A stretch of DNA of 64,000 nucleotides from Trichomonas vaginalis G3. Its lineage: Eukaryota > Parabasalia > Trichomonadida > Trichomonadidae. The notes under the pieces are model-generated. The model ran no database searches, was not told the DNA's origin, and saw only the letters and a list, made by a program, of their open reading frames with translations. The DNA lies in the NCBI RefSeq assembly GCF_026262505.1, contig NC_067207.1, forward strand, positions 19,064,082-19,128,081. Direction: 5' to 3'. Positions 9,876 to 22,100 of the stretch are shown here, piece after piece; positions within the stretch are counted from its first letter, which is position 1; each line of letters opens with the position of its first letter. Position numbers and translations under genes: made by a program.

Positions 9876-10391
9876 TTAGTGTGCAAGACTTTGTAAATGA
9901 GAAAATAATTTTCCTAATTCATCGATTTTTGAAACATCGATAAAAAAGTGTGTGCATAAGTGAGCTGAAGGGAAACTATTAATTATACTTGGATCAGCGT
10001 TCAAAAAAACTATTAACGGAACGCCTTTAAATTCTGTATAAATTTCGTCGAAAGCCTTTCGACTTTCGTGGATTCGCTCCATCTGGGAGCCATTTACGAC
10101 GTATACTAGTATGTCAGCGTCATTTATATAGTTTTTCCAGACATTTCGAAACATAGGTTTTCCAGCTAAGTCCCAAAATCGCAATATAGTCGAATCCTTT
10201 GATATGTCTTCGGAATTTAGCCCGTATGTGGGCAGAATTGTCTTTTCTTTTCTAGTGGGATCAGCATATTTTAAAAGTTTTTCAACTAAAGTTGTTTTTC
10301 CAGCGCCGTCAATACCGAGGAATAAAACAGATGCTTTCTTATGTAGTTTATTCCATAATTCTTCTGCAATTCCCTTGACAAGGCCATACAT
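9876..10391 (-). CDS. ARF-family small GTPase, ARFRP1/ARL-like, degenerate G4
   Basis: 171 residues. P-loop GIDGAGKT, switch I PTYGLN and switch II WDLAGKP are the ARF/ARL versions of G1-G3. The N-terminus MYGLVKGI and overall length resemble ARFRP1, which lacks the N-myristoylated glycine and acts at the trans-Golgi. The G4 motif, normally NKQD, reads NADPS, so guanine specificity or nucleotide affinity may be altered. The usual switch II glutamine (WDLGGQE) is K, which would impair intrinsic hydrolysis. The frame is intact, so this is a candidate atypical or weakly hydrolysing GTPase. No initiator motif is clear upstream. Confidence 0.85.
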   Translation of the reverse strand: MYGLVKGIAEELWNKLHKKASVLFLGIDGAGKTTLVEKLLKYADPTRKEKTILPTYGLNSEDISKDSTILRFWDLAGKPMFRNVWKNYINDADILVYVVNGSQMERIHESRKAFDEIYTEFKGVPLIVFLNADPSIINSFPSAHLCTHFFIDVSKIDELGKLFSHLQSLAH

Positions 10392-11431
10392 TCAAATAAT
10401 TTTTTTCAAAAATATGTAGGATGTCACTTTTTGTTGTCACTCCAATTTGTCAAGAAAAGTATGAGAAAAAATGAGCGAATTTTTCTGAAAGGATCTTGAG
10501 TAACTATACTATTTGCACTTGCATATCTGCTGCTAATTTAGAGAGAAATGAAAAATATAGCTCAAAGAACCTTGACCAAATAGGATTTTGCTCATTTGTT
10601 GAATATTCATTTCGTTTCTTTGTTACTCAGCTTGAATGTGAGAACTAATTGACTTTTCTTTTATAATTTTGACCCATTGTTCTGTTTTTTAGTTAAAATA
10701 ATATGAATTGCTAAATTAATGTATAGAGATCTACATATTGCAATCCAAATGATACATCCCTTCATTGAGATTCTTAAAATCAAGTTATTGAAATATGTTT
10801 CTATATAATTTTATTACAATCTAGTCTTTCATGTATATAACTTAGTTATTTTTTAATTAATAATGATCGCTAAATATAATATTTATATGGCGTTTGTAGT
10901 ATGCATGTAAGATATGATGTATGATTGAACCAGTGTATTGAATGAATATCATCATTAAAGAATAGAGTTTGAACAATGTTGAGTATCAAATTTAAGCATT
11001 GAGTTCATAGAAATATTAAATATCAATGGGTTATTAGCTAATTCAACCTTTTAAAAGATTTCGAAAATAATCATGATAGAATATGAAAATATTGAAAATA
11101 TAACAAGTTTATATGTATATTTTAAATAAATTTAATGATGATTTTTGAAACCGTGATAGTTTTGATTAAAATAATTTCAGAAAAAATTTTTTATCTCATC
11201 ATTAATGATAAATGGTACATTATGGCCCTATAATAGTTTTTAATTTTAGTTGATGACGTGTTCGCAAAGAATCATATAAAATCAGAACGATAGTAATCGT
11301 TTGGTCTAATACTCAGAATTTGATAAGCGGTAGTCCTCTGAAATCTAAAATCAAGGCATTCAATTCGATTGAAACGATGGCTGAATTAGTTCTCAAAATT
11401 CCTGTATGTTTCCTTTCAAATAATCAATGAG
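10392..11431. other. AT-rich intergenic DNA
   Basis: About 1 kb between the GTPase start and the left inverted repeat of the transposon. No ORF of note, no RNA gene and no recognisable repeat by eye. Confidence 0.5.
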
Positions 11432-12210
11432 TGTTATAGACCGAAAATAGATTTTTTCGGTTTTCTCTTCAAATAATTGAAAGAATGATACTATTATAGG
11501 TTTATTATATTATATAGCATATAATCATGCTATAGCCGAAAATTATAAGTTTTGAGAAGATTGAATATAACACAAATAAATTTGAATGTAAGTTAAATTG
11601 CTTGTTGTTTTTAATAGCTATTTAATGAGAAATCCAATATTGCAAAATTCAAATTGAATGATTGAAAGAACAGAAAAAGTCATTCTTTTCAATTTCGAAT
11701 ATGTTTCATTGTATTTATAATTATATGGCAAATAAGATATTTAAACTTGATTTTTGAAGGAAAATTCACAAAATTGAATAAATTCAAATAATTTTTATTC
11801 AAAAATAAACTAGTTATTTGAGTTTAATACTAATTATCTATTCAAACTACAAAGTTTGTAATTTAAAATATTTTGTGAGATCAGATTGAATTAATTCAAG
11901 GTTCTTTTCAATTAATATGAATGACCATATTACGCATTTTCGAACATTATAAAAATATATAAAAATGGGAGACGAATGTTAAATTTGCTAGACATGGGGG
12001 AGTTGTCTGCAAAGTTTTAGCTCTTATCTCTAACAAAAAATTAATTTTTAAAAAATGACCGAATACGTTTCACAGCGAGAAAAAATAAAAGGCAAGATAG
12101 AATTTTCTAGACATAAAGAAGTTGTTTACCGAGTTTTAGCTCTTATCTCTAACAAAAAATTAATTTTTAAAAAAATGACCGAATACGTTTCACAGCGAGA
12201 AAAAAATAAA
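11432..12210 (+). repeat. Left terminal inverted repeat of the transposon
   Basis: Long AT-rich arm. Its inner third holds two tandem copies of a ~120 bp unit (the phrase ttttagctcttatctcta occurs at 12015 and 12134), ending with cacagcgagaaaaaaataaa. Confidence 0.85.
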
Positions 12211-12386
12211 ACTGTACACTGATTTTCATTTTCATTTCCAGTCACTTTACTTATTATTTTTCTTTTTTTCATTTTAATTATAAATTATTTCATAATACGT
12301 TTATTTACGTTACCATTTTCTTTATTCTTTTGAATTCCATCCTAGACACTTCTAGAATATTTTGATTGTTAACGTACTTCATTAGA

Positions 12387-13358
12387 ATGAATCCTTACAA
12401 AGGGTATGTTGATCGAATTTACCTAATTGGTATTTCCAATCAGATTGAAGAAGGTAAAATGACATGGGAAGAAGCTTGCACCCATGTTCCCATCGCCCCA
12501 ACCCTTCAATCAAATGATTTCAAATATTTAGATGTTTCAAAATCTTTTTTACAAAATCAATTTAGCTTACAGAATATCCCATTGCCTAAAGGCAAGAAAG
12601 GTCGTAGGGTCAATCCCTACGACCAAATCAAAGCTCTTGCTGTGATACATGACCACTGGGCCTTTCCTGTGGTCAAACAAAACAATGGAAACGTTTGAAA
12701 TTACAACAAATTGATGTATCTTATAGAGAAGTACGCAGATACTTCAAAGAAAATCATTTCACCAAGACGCGATTAGAGCATGCCGGGCTAGAAACAGCAG
12801 TAAGATATTGGGTGCTTTCACCCAATCTTATCTGGCACGCAGATGTTCATTATTTTAGGGTGTTTGTGGCCAGTATATTTATGGCATAATCGACGATTTT
12901 AGCCGCAAAGTCCTAGCGTGTATACAAATACCAGATATGCTGGCAGCGACGACAGCGAACGTTGCGGCTTCCGCCTTCATTGAATTTGGCGCCCCTTATT
13001 GTTTCTGGACCGACAACGGTTCAGAAAATAGGGGCGCCTTTCAAGATCTACTTGATCTTTGGGCGTCCAATGGCGGCATACAGACTCTCATTCTCCCTAC
13101 CAAAATGGGAAGATTGAGAGATTCTGGCCGACATTGGAGCGCTGCCAAAGCATTCAGGCTATTCCTGCCTTTATTTGGGAGTACAATAATAACACACCGC
13201 ATGAAGATCTCCCAATTAATCCATTCACTGGAACAAATTTCACGCCAAATCAAATGTATCAGCTGAAACCGAAATACACAAATGCAGATACAGAAAGGTT
13301 GTGGCAAATATGGGATACAGATACAGGCATGACCGCTGTTGACACATTCACAGCGTAA
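12387..13358 (+). pseudogene. rve-type DDE transposase, frameshifted
   Basis: Coding sense runs through four frames: 12387-12698 (from the ATG; MNPYKGYVDRIYLIGISN), 12695-12880, 12937-~13075 and ~13060-13358. The catalytic core is visible: first Asp in WHADVHYF, second Asp in FWTDNGSEN, Glu in NGKIERFW, with ~33-35 residues between the last two, as expected of DD35E integrase-like transposases. The N-terminal part (KGRRVNPYDQIKALAVIHD) is probably the DNA-binding region. At least three single-base shifts make the copy non-functional unless they are assembly errors. It sits centrally between long inverted repeats, which assigns it as the element's transposase. Confidence 0.85.
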
Positions 13359-13808
13359 TAATAAACATAATTTTTTAATTTCATTTTTAACAAGTTTTTT
13401 TAAATGTATGTAATGAATAATTCATTAGAATATGATAATGCACATTGTAACAGAATAGAACAATCACCAAATTTTTTTTGAAATTAAAAAATAAAAGTAA
13501 AAAGTATAAAGTAATCTAACCAAAAAAGATATTTAAAAGAATTTTGGAAAAAAAGAATAAGGATAATGATATTATTTTAGATACACAATCGATGCACTGA
13601 AGAATAATCCGGTAAAATGATGATATAAAATTAGATTATTTTACAAGTAGCTAAAAGAATAAAACTATAATATAAAATAAATGAAGTTTAATGAAACAAT
13701 AAAGGTTAAATAAATAATAAAGATTTTTATTTTATATCAGTATTAAGAAGAAGTAACAGCTGACACTTGGTAGACAACTTCTTTCTGTCTAGAAAATTCT
13801 ATCTTGCC

Positions 13809-14589
13809 TTTTATTTTTTTCTCGCTGTGAAACGTATTCGGTCATTTTTTTAAAAATTAATTTTTTGTTAGAGATAAGAGCTAAAACTCGGTAAACAACT
13901 TCTTTATGTCTAGAAAATTCTATCTTGCCTTTTATTTTTTTCTCGCTGTGAAACGTATTCGGTCATTTTTTAAAAATTAATTTTTTGTTAGAGATAAGAG
14001 CTAAAACTTTGCAGACAACTCCCCATGTCTAGCAAATTTAACATTCGTCTCCATTTTTATATATTTGGTTTATAATGTTCGAAAATGCGTAATATGGTCA
14101 TTCATATTAATTGAAAAGAACCTTGAATTAATTCAATCTGATCTCACAAAATATTTTAAATTACAAACTTTGTAGTTTGAATAGATAATTAGTATTAAAC
14201 TCAAATAACTAGTTTATTTTTGAATAAAAATTATTTGAATTTATTCAATTTTGTGAATTTTCCTTCAAAATCAAGTTTAAATATCTTATTTGCCATATAA
14301 TTATAAATACAATGAAACATATTCGAAATTGAAAAGAATGACTTTTTCTGTTCTTTCAATCATTCAATTTGAATTTTGCAATATTGGATTTCTCATTAAA
14401 TAGCTATTAAAAACAACAAGCAATTTAACTTACATTCAAATTTATTTGTGTTATATTCAATCTTCTCAAAACTTATAATTTTCGGCTATAGCATGATTAT
14501 ATGCTATATAATATAATAAACCTATAATAGTATCATTCTTTCAATTATTTGAAGAGAAAACCGAAAAAATCTATTTTCGGTCTATAACA
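13809..14589 (-). repeat. Right terminal inverted repeat of the transposon
   Basis: Inverted copy of 11432-12210. The inner end has one extra partial copy of the ~120 bp internal unit (extending in to ~13765), so the arms differ in tandem copy number. The 450 bp between the transposase stop and this arm is AT-rich with no gene. Confidence 0.8.
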
Positions 14590-14781
14590 AAAAAAAATCT
14601 GGGATTGATTTTAAGGGGATAGAAAAGGTTTAATATAAGTAATGCTTAATAATAAGCATAATAAATAATAAACTAATATAAAAATACATAATATAAGGCG
14701 TTCGTAAAACAATCAAACCTGTTGTAGTATATAAATAACAAGTTTGAAGCAATGTACGAACATAATATCTAATATAATATC

Positions 14782-15315
14782 TTAATTGCGGATTGGAAGT
14801 GAGAAATCTGATGGAAAGCTGACTCCGAGAGAAAGAATCGAAGGAATAATGAACTTTGGAGCTGGAGATGCTGACTCAATGTTATCTTCTGATGAGGATG
14901 AAGATGAGGCACTTTCGAGTCTCTGAGCCTTTCTTTCGAGAGCAAGGAAACGATTCTTGACGTTTGTGTTTGTTCTGCCACGGAAGAACTTAGCAATCTG
15001 TTGCCATTTGGTTCCGAATTCTCTGTATTTCTCATAGAGAAGTTCATCTTCCTCCTTTGTCCATTCGCCATTGTTGACATTTGGAGAAAGGTAGTAGTTC
15101 CATCTTTCCTGGCACTGTCTGGCATTTCTGTTTGGAATGTTGAGGGCAATCAAGCGCCAGTTAAGCTTGTTTGATGAAATGACGAGTGATCTTAATTTTT
15201 CATCTTCAGAAGGAGACCACTTGTTGTGTCTGTGCTTGATCTTCTGTTGATCAACCTGTGATGGGCCACTGATGATTGGGACTGAGAGAGATGATGGAGC
15301 AAAGTAGTTTAACAT
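14782..15315 (-). CDS. Two-repeat Myb (R2R3-type) DNA-binding protein
   Basis: 177 residues. Two Myb repeats lie at ~28-130: KWSPSEDEKLRSLV...NWRLIALNIPNRNARQCQERW and EWTKEEDELLYEKYREFGTKWQQIAKFF...NVKNRF, with the regularly spaced Trp residues. A Ser-rich acidic stretch and a hydrophobic tail follow. In Trichomonas, small two-repeat Myb proteins of this size bind promoter elements and regulate iron- and growth-responsive genes; which genes this one controls is unknown. The gene is intact and begins just 15 nt after an initiator. Its 3' end lies ~190 bp from the DNA transposon. Confidence 0.93.
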   Translation of the reverse strand: MLNYFAPSSLSVPIISGPSQVDQQKIKHRHNKWSPSEDEKLRSLVISSNKLNWRLIALNIPNRNARQCQERWNYYLSPNVNNGEWTKEEDELLYEKYREFGTKWQQIAKFFRGRTNTNVKNRFLALERKAQRLESASSSSSSEDNIESASPAPKFIIPSILSLGVSFPSDFSLPIRN

Positions 15316-15326
15316 CGCTAAGAAAA

Positions 15327-15332
15327 AAATGA
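15327..15332 (-). promoter_or_regulatory. Initiator motif for the Myb gene
   Basis: TCATTT on the reverse strand, a perfect initiator, with its A 15 nt upstream of the ATG at 15315. Confidence 0.65.
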
Positions 15333-16181
15333 TTTTGATTGTTTACAAAAAGTTGGCCAAACAATGTATCAAATTCGCGGTACAGAAAATTTATTCCTCA
15401 AATATGTTTTTATTGTTAATCATCCTATACTAAACATGATTTAATCTTAAGCATCTAAATTGAGAATGATAAATGCGGTAAAGATTTTAAATTGAGAAAA
15501 GGTTAGGTCATTGATTGAATGCAATCTCGGTCATAAGATTTCAATGTATTTTGATCGGCCTCTGAATTTTGATGTTCCTACTGGAAAAAGGCCGATCTGA
15601 TTTATTATTAGTTTGTCAATACTGAATTTCGGTTCAGGACTAATGATCGTAGATTTTTGGAATTTTGTTAGAAAGGATTTGATGATAATCCCCAACAAAA
15701 TTAAAGTTGGCACTTTTTAAGATAAAATTATTATATAATGTCATGTATATAATTACTCTATCTAGTAAAATATCTAAATATGCCAAAGAAAAAAACAATC
15801 AAACTTCCATCAATGAGTCAGCGACCATATTGTATCAGAATTAGATTATTATATTAATGGAACATATGTTTCTTTAATTACATATAATTGCATAATTTTC
15901 CCCAAATAAAATCAAATTTTCTCATGTTTGGTCGCTGTTAATAACGCTGAAATTGCATCATCAATGCATACTATCTATGCACTGATGATCAATTGATCAA
16001 TTTAAGTGTTAAACGAAATTTTATAGTTTTGAAATGATTTTTTTAGTTTTTTATACCGCGAAAGGAAATACTTGTAGAATTGGATGCACTTTTGAATGAT
16101 ATGTATTAGTTTTAATTTAGAATTAAATTTTTTTATAAATAACAATAAAAATATAAGAAATATAAAATAATTCAAGCATGA
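15333..16181. other. Intergenic spacer
   Basis: About 850 bp between the Myb promoter and the stop of the next reverse-strand gene. A 60-codon reverse ORF at 15531-15713 has no family signature and I do not call it a gene. AT-rich; TAAA signals lie near 16140. Confidence 0.5.
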
Positions 16182-19100
16182 TTAGAAGTATTCATCACTA
16201 GAATCAATTTCTATGCTTGCATCTGATGAAGAATCCTTCTTTTCTTCCTTCTTATCTTTCTTTTCATCGGAATCAGAATCGAAATCCATGAAAGATGAAG
16301 AGTCTGAGTTCTTTTCATCCTTCTTCTTATCTTCTTCTGGTATAACAAACGAAACGTTTGGTTTCTTCGGTGCTTCCTTTTCTTTGACTTGTTCATCTTT
16401 ATGTTCAAAAGCAGGAAGCATTTTTTCGTCGTCAGATTTGTTCTTTTCAACATTTTCATGTGAAAATGCAGCCAACATGTTATTATCTTCTGTTTTGGCT
16501 TCTAGCTTCTTATCAGCATCATGCATATCTGGTTTAATGCTTAAGTCTGCATTTGTTTCTTCCTTTGGTGTTGGTTTAAACAACAATTCATTCTTCTTTT
16601 CTTCTTCTTTTGGTTTTTCTAATAAATTGTCAATTTCTCGTGGTTTGACTTCCAATTTCGGTTGTTCTTCTTGTTTAGGTTTGCTTTGGAACATTCCTCC
16701 AAGCAAAGAAGCCATTGGTTTAGGTTGTTCCTTAGGTTTCTCTAACAAATTGTTAATTTCTGTATCTTTAATTTCTAATTTTTCCTTTGGCTTTTCGTCA
16801 TCAGATTTCTCGTCTTTATGTTGGAAAGCAGGTAACATGTTGTTATCTTCCTTTGGTTTGTCTTCAAGCAAATTATCAACTTCGCGTGGTTTTACCTCCA
16901 ATTTTGGTGGATCTTCCTTCTTCGGTTCATTCACCATTGGAGATAATAATGAAGAGAATGGTTTCGGCTTTTCTTCAGGAGTTAATTTGTCTGAAATTGT
17001 CTTTGGCTTGAAATCTTCTTCAACTTTGTTGTTGACTGGTTTTTCTTCGTCATCGGATGAAGAACTTGATGATTTCTTCTTTGGTTTTTCATCAGAATCA
17101 GAATCTGAAGCTATTATTATGTCAGAATCTGAATCAGATGATTGCTTTTTATCTTCTTCTTTCTTGATTTCTGCAACTTTTTCTTTAGAATCAGAATCAG
17201 AACTAGAAGAGCTTGATGAAGAAGATTTCTTCCTTGGTATTTGATCATCAGAAGAATCAGTATCGAAACTAACAGAAGAATCACTTGATGATTTCTTCTT
17301 TGGTTCTTCTGCTGGTTTGGGTTGTTCAACAGGTTTTGGTTCTTCTGGAGGTTTTTGTGGTGGATTTACAATTAAATTACGAAGGCCAAGACGAGGAGAG
17401 TTGTTTTGTTGAGGAGCAGGAGGTTGTGTTATTTCTTTTGGCTTTTCTTTTTCGTCATCTGATGAAGAACTTGATGATTTCTTCTTTGGTTTCTCTTCTT
17501 CTTTCTCTGATTCAGATTTCTTGACTTCGACATCTTTATCGACATCGGATGCAAAATTGGAAAGAGAATCACTTGAATTTGATTTCTTTGGTTTTTCTTC
17601 TTCTTTCTTCTTCTTATCTTCGTCATCAGAAGAAGAACTAGAAGAACTAGAACTTGATTTCTTCTTTGGCTTCTCTTCTTCTTTCTTCTTGTCTTCATCA
17701 TCTGATGATTCTATTTCAATATCAGATCCAGATGATTCTTCAACTTTTTCTACTGGTTTTTCTTGAGGTTTTTCAAGAGGATCTGTAATTGCACTTCTCA
17801 AACCAAGTTTTGGTTCTTCTTCTTTCTTTGGCTCTTCTTCTTTTGGTTTCTCTTTTTCATCATCAGAACTTGATGAGCTAGATGAGCTTGATGATGATGA
17901 TTTCTTCTTTTCTTCTTGTTTAGGAGGCTCTTCTTCTTTCTTTGGTTCTTCTTGTGGTTTGAAATCTCTTTCTTCTAGCCCCACCTTCTTCTCCTCCTCC
18001 TTTGGCGAGGGCTGTTGATGTGGAGATGTATTAGGTTGGCCAAGAAAAAGATTCTTGAGATTCAGCCGAGGTGGATTGTTGTTCGGCTGAATCTCATTAA
18101 AGAGGAGTTCTGGTTCATCATCTTTCTTCGGTTCTTCCTTTGGTTTCTCTTCTTCTTTCTTTGGCTCTTCTTCCTTAGGCTTTTCTTCCTTTTCATCATC
18201 GGAAGAAGAACTTGATGAACTAGAGCTTGATGATGATTTCTTCTTTGGTTCTGCTTCTTCTTCTTTTGGCTTTTCTTCTTCTTTGTCACTTTCTATTTCA
18301 ATATCGATATCAGACATTGAAGATTCTTCTTTCTTTTCTTCTTCTTTCTCTTTCTCATCTGATGATGATGAACTTGAAGAAGATGATGAAGAGCTTGATG
18401 ATTTCTTCTTCTCTTCTTCCTTCTTTGGTTCTTCTTTAGGTTTCTCTTCTTCATGATCACTTTCAATTTTGATTTCTTTGTCAGATGATGAATCAAATGA
18501 TGGAGGAGGAACTGACTTTTCTTCTGGTTTCTCTTCTGGTTTAAGATTGTTTGTTACTAAGTCTCTGAAGCCAAGTTTAGGAGGTTCTTCAACTGGTTTT
18601 TCTTCTGGTTTCTTCTCTTCTTCTTTTGGCTTTTCATCATCCGAAGAACTTGAACTAGAACTACTTGATGATTTCTTCTTTTCTTCTTCTTTTGGTGGTT
18701 CTTCAACTTTGATTTCTTTTTCTTCTGGTTTCTCTTCTGGTTTGAGATTGTTTGTAACTAAGTCTCTGAAACCGAGTTTAGGAGGTTCTTCTGGTTTCTT
18801 TTCTTCTTCCTTTGGTTTTTCTTCTTCTTTTTCGTCATCAGATGAAGAAGAACTTGAACTAGTTGATGATTTCTTCTTTGGTTCCTCTTGTTTAGGAGGT
18901 TCTTCTGGTTTGATTTCTTTCTCTTCGGGTTTCTCTTCTGGTTTAAGGTTATTTGTAACCAAATCTCTGAATCCTAGTTTAGGAGGTTCTTCAACTGGTT
19001 TTTCTTCTGGTTTCTTCTCTTCTTCTTTTCCTTTCTCGTCATCTGATGAAGAACTTGATGAACTTGAAGATGAAGATTTCTTCTTCTCTTCTTCTTTAAT

Positions 19101-22100
19101 AGGTTCATCATGTTCACTTTCAATTTCAATGTCTTGATCTGATGATGAATCAAATGATGGAGGTGGAACTGATTTTTCTTCTGGTTTCTCTTCTGGTTTG
19201 AGATTGTTTGTTACTAAGTCTCTGAATCCTAGTTTAGGAGGTTCTTCAACTGGTTTTTCTTCTTCTTCTTTTGGCTTTTCATCATCTGAAGAACTTGATG
19301 AACTTGAAGATGATGATTTCTTCTTTTCTTCTTCTTTTGGTGGTTCATCATGTTCACTTTCAATTTCAATGTCTTGATCTGATGATGAATCAAATGATGG
19401 AGGTGGAACTGATTTTTCTTCTGGTTTCTCTTCTGGTTTGAGATTGTTTGTAACCAAATCTCTGAATCCTAGTTTAGGAGGTTCTTCAACTGGTTTTTCT
19501 TCTTCTTCTTTTGGCTTTTCATCATCTGAAGAACTTGATGAACTTGAAGATGATGATTTCTTCTTTTCTTCTTCTTTTGGTGGTTCTTCGACTTTGATTT
19601 CTTTTTCTTCTGGTTTCTCTTCTGGTTTGAGATTGTTTGTAACTAAGTCTCTGAAACCGAGTTTAGGAGGTTCTTCTGGTTTCTTTTCTTCTTCCTTTGG
19701 TTTTTCTTCTTCTTTTTCGTCATCAGATGAAGAAGAACTTGAAGAACTTGTTTCCTTATCTTTGATACTAACTGAAGATGATGAAGATGAAGATTTAAGT
19801 TTAACATCTTCTTCTTTCTTTGGTTCTTCAGCTGGTTTTGGTGGTTCGATTTCTTTTGGTTTGACTTCTTCTGGTTTTTCTTCTGGCATCTTTTCTGGTT
19901 TGGCTAAATTGTCAATAATTATGTTTCTGAGACTCAAATTAGGAGTTTCCTTTGGTTTTTCTTCTGGTAATGACTCAAAATTGATGTCTTCTTCGATTTC
20001 CTTTGGTTTCTCTTCCTCCTTCTTTGGAGATTTCTTTGAAGATGATGAAGACGAAGAAGATGAGTCAAATGCGTCTTTCTTTTCTTCTTCTTGCTTTGGA
20101 GGCTCGATGTTTTTATTGACAGCATCAACAAGACTTAATTTAGGAACTTCTTCTTCCTTCTTTGGTTCTTTCTTTGAAGAAGATGAAGATGATGAAGAAT
20201 TAAATGCGTCATCGTTCTTCTTTTCTTCAGGAGCTTCGAGTTTCTTGTTGATTACATTACTTAAGCTTAAATCTGGCTTCTGTTCTTCCTTCTTTGATGA
20301 AGATGAAGATGATGAATCGAGTTTGACTTCTTTTTCTTCTTCTTTAGGTTTGTCTGATGAAGAGTCGAAGCCTTGTGATGATTCAACTTTGTTCTCTTTC
20401 TCTGGCTCTATCTTCTTTTGTACGAAATCTCTTAAACTTGTTGATTCTGGCTTCTTTTCCTCTTCTTTTGGCTTATCGTCAATTTCAGGTTCATCTAAAA
20501 CTATTTCTTCCTCGATTTTCTCTTCTTCTTCCTTCTTCTTGTCAGATTTCTTTGAAGATGAGGACGATGAAGATGAATCATCCTTCTTTTCTTCCTTCTT
20601 TGATGATGAAGAATCTGATTTCTTATCAGACTTCTTATCTGATTTCTTTGAAGATGATGAAGACTTAAATTCTTCTTTATCAGATGAAGATTCTTTCTTC
20701 GGTTTCTCTTCTTCCTTCTTTGGCTCCTCAGGTTTCTTTTCTTCAGGCTTCTTTTCTTCTTTGAAAGCGTCTCTGAGTATTTCTCCGAGATTTTCTGGTT
20801 TCTTTGGAGGTTCCTCTTGTTTCTTCTCTTTTCTGGGTGTTTCCTTGCTCTTTCTTGCCGATGATGAACTTGCTTGTCTCTCTTTCTCGTCGAAATCTGA
20901 TGGTTCGGAGTTGAAATCTGTTGGTTGAAGAGATTTGCTCTTTGAAGACTTTTCTGAACGTGTAGAGGATGGCGCAGTGAAATCTGTACGTGGCTTGTCC
21001 CATGAAACCAAAATCTGTTTTCCTGCAAGACTTGAACCGTTTTTACGATCAATTGCAGCTTGCGCGTTCCTTTTGACTTGGAATTTAAGTCTAGCAACGT
21101 GATCTTTAATTCCAACACTATGGACATTAAATTCACGGAAAACTAGTTTAAGGCCTTTAGCCGTTATTTCATCAGAAATTGGACTGACGTAAATAACAAA
21201 GTTAGCTGGTGGAGATGTACGTTTTTCTGTATTCTGTTGTTTGTAGGCTTCTAATGCAAGCTTCGCTCTTTCGTTATTGACTTCTTGTCTATTGTCCATT
21301 AATAATTTACTTAATTCTTGAGTCTTTTGCTTATATTTCTTCTCCTTATCTTTAAGTTCTTGTTGGAGTTTAATTACCTTTGGACTTCTTTGTACTTCGC
21401 CTCTAAGTTGAACTTTTTGACCTTGTTGAGCTGTTTCGAGTTCTTGTATATCTTGTTTATTACGTTTATATTTAGCTTTTTGTCTAGTAAGTTGGTTTTT
21501 GAGGTCTGGAATGATTTCTCTCTGTTCTGTAACAGATTCATAAAGCATTCCAAGTTTAAACTCTTCAATTTGACGTTGAACGAACTGTAGTTCAGCTTGT
21601 GTATTTCTAAATTTCTCTAATTTCTCGTTGTATCGTTGAAGAGACTGTCGAACTTCAACCTTTAAATCTGCTAAATTGTTTGCAGAGAATTCACGCTGAA
21701 GATAACTGATTCTATTAGCAAGTTCTTGTGATTCTTTTTGCATTTTTACAATTTCTGCTGTCATTTCACGTTGTTCGATATTTTGATAAATTCGATCGGG
21801 TTCATCTGAAAACATACCAGCATAAATACGGTCAGATTCCATTTTACTACTATTTCGTTGTTGCAATCTGTCATATCTTTTTTGTAACGAATTCACCTCA
21901 TCTTGCAATGCTTTATTTTCAGTGATAAGTTTCATTTTTTGATCTAAAACATATTCCTGTTCACGAAGTTCTGCTCCTTGCATAGCATTAAAATCTCTTC
22001 CGCTTGGTAAATAATTTGTTTGTCGTGCTGATGAAGGTGTACGTGGAGTATTTTCACGGCGAGCGCTGGCAGAACGGAATTTTTTTGGTCGGTCGTATGC

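Larger units (their letters stand above)
11432..14589. mobile_element. Cut-and-paste DNA transposon with ~780 bp terminal inverted repeats
   Basis: The sequence beginning tgttatagaccgaaaata at 11432 reappears inverted, ending at 14589, and the two arms match almost base for base inward for ~780 bp. Between them is one transposase gene with frameshifts. The near identity of the arms suggests recent activity or conversion. The bases next to GACC/GGTC are TATA on both sides, which may be a palindromic target duplication or part of the repeat. The transposase is of the rve (integrase-like) DDE type, so relatives are IS3/IS481-like or Ginger-like elements; the exact superfamily is not resolved. 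Confidence 0.85.

Noticed and set aside
16213-21136. Long forward ORFs (e.g. 16213-17244, 19438-20928) rich in Ser and Phe
   Set aside because: They are mirror readings of the Ser/Glu/Lys/Pro-rich reverse gene; no domain, no initiator, and composition fully explained by the antisense repeats.
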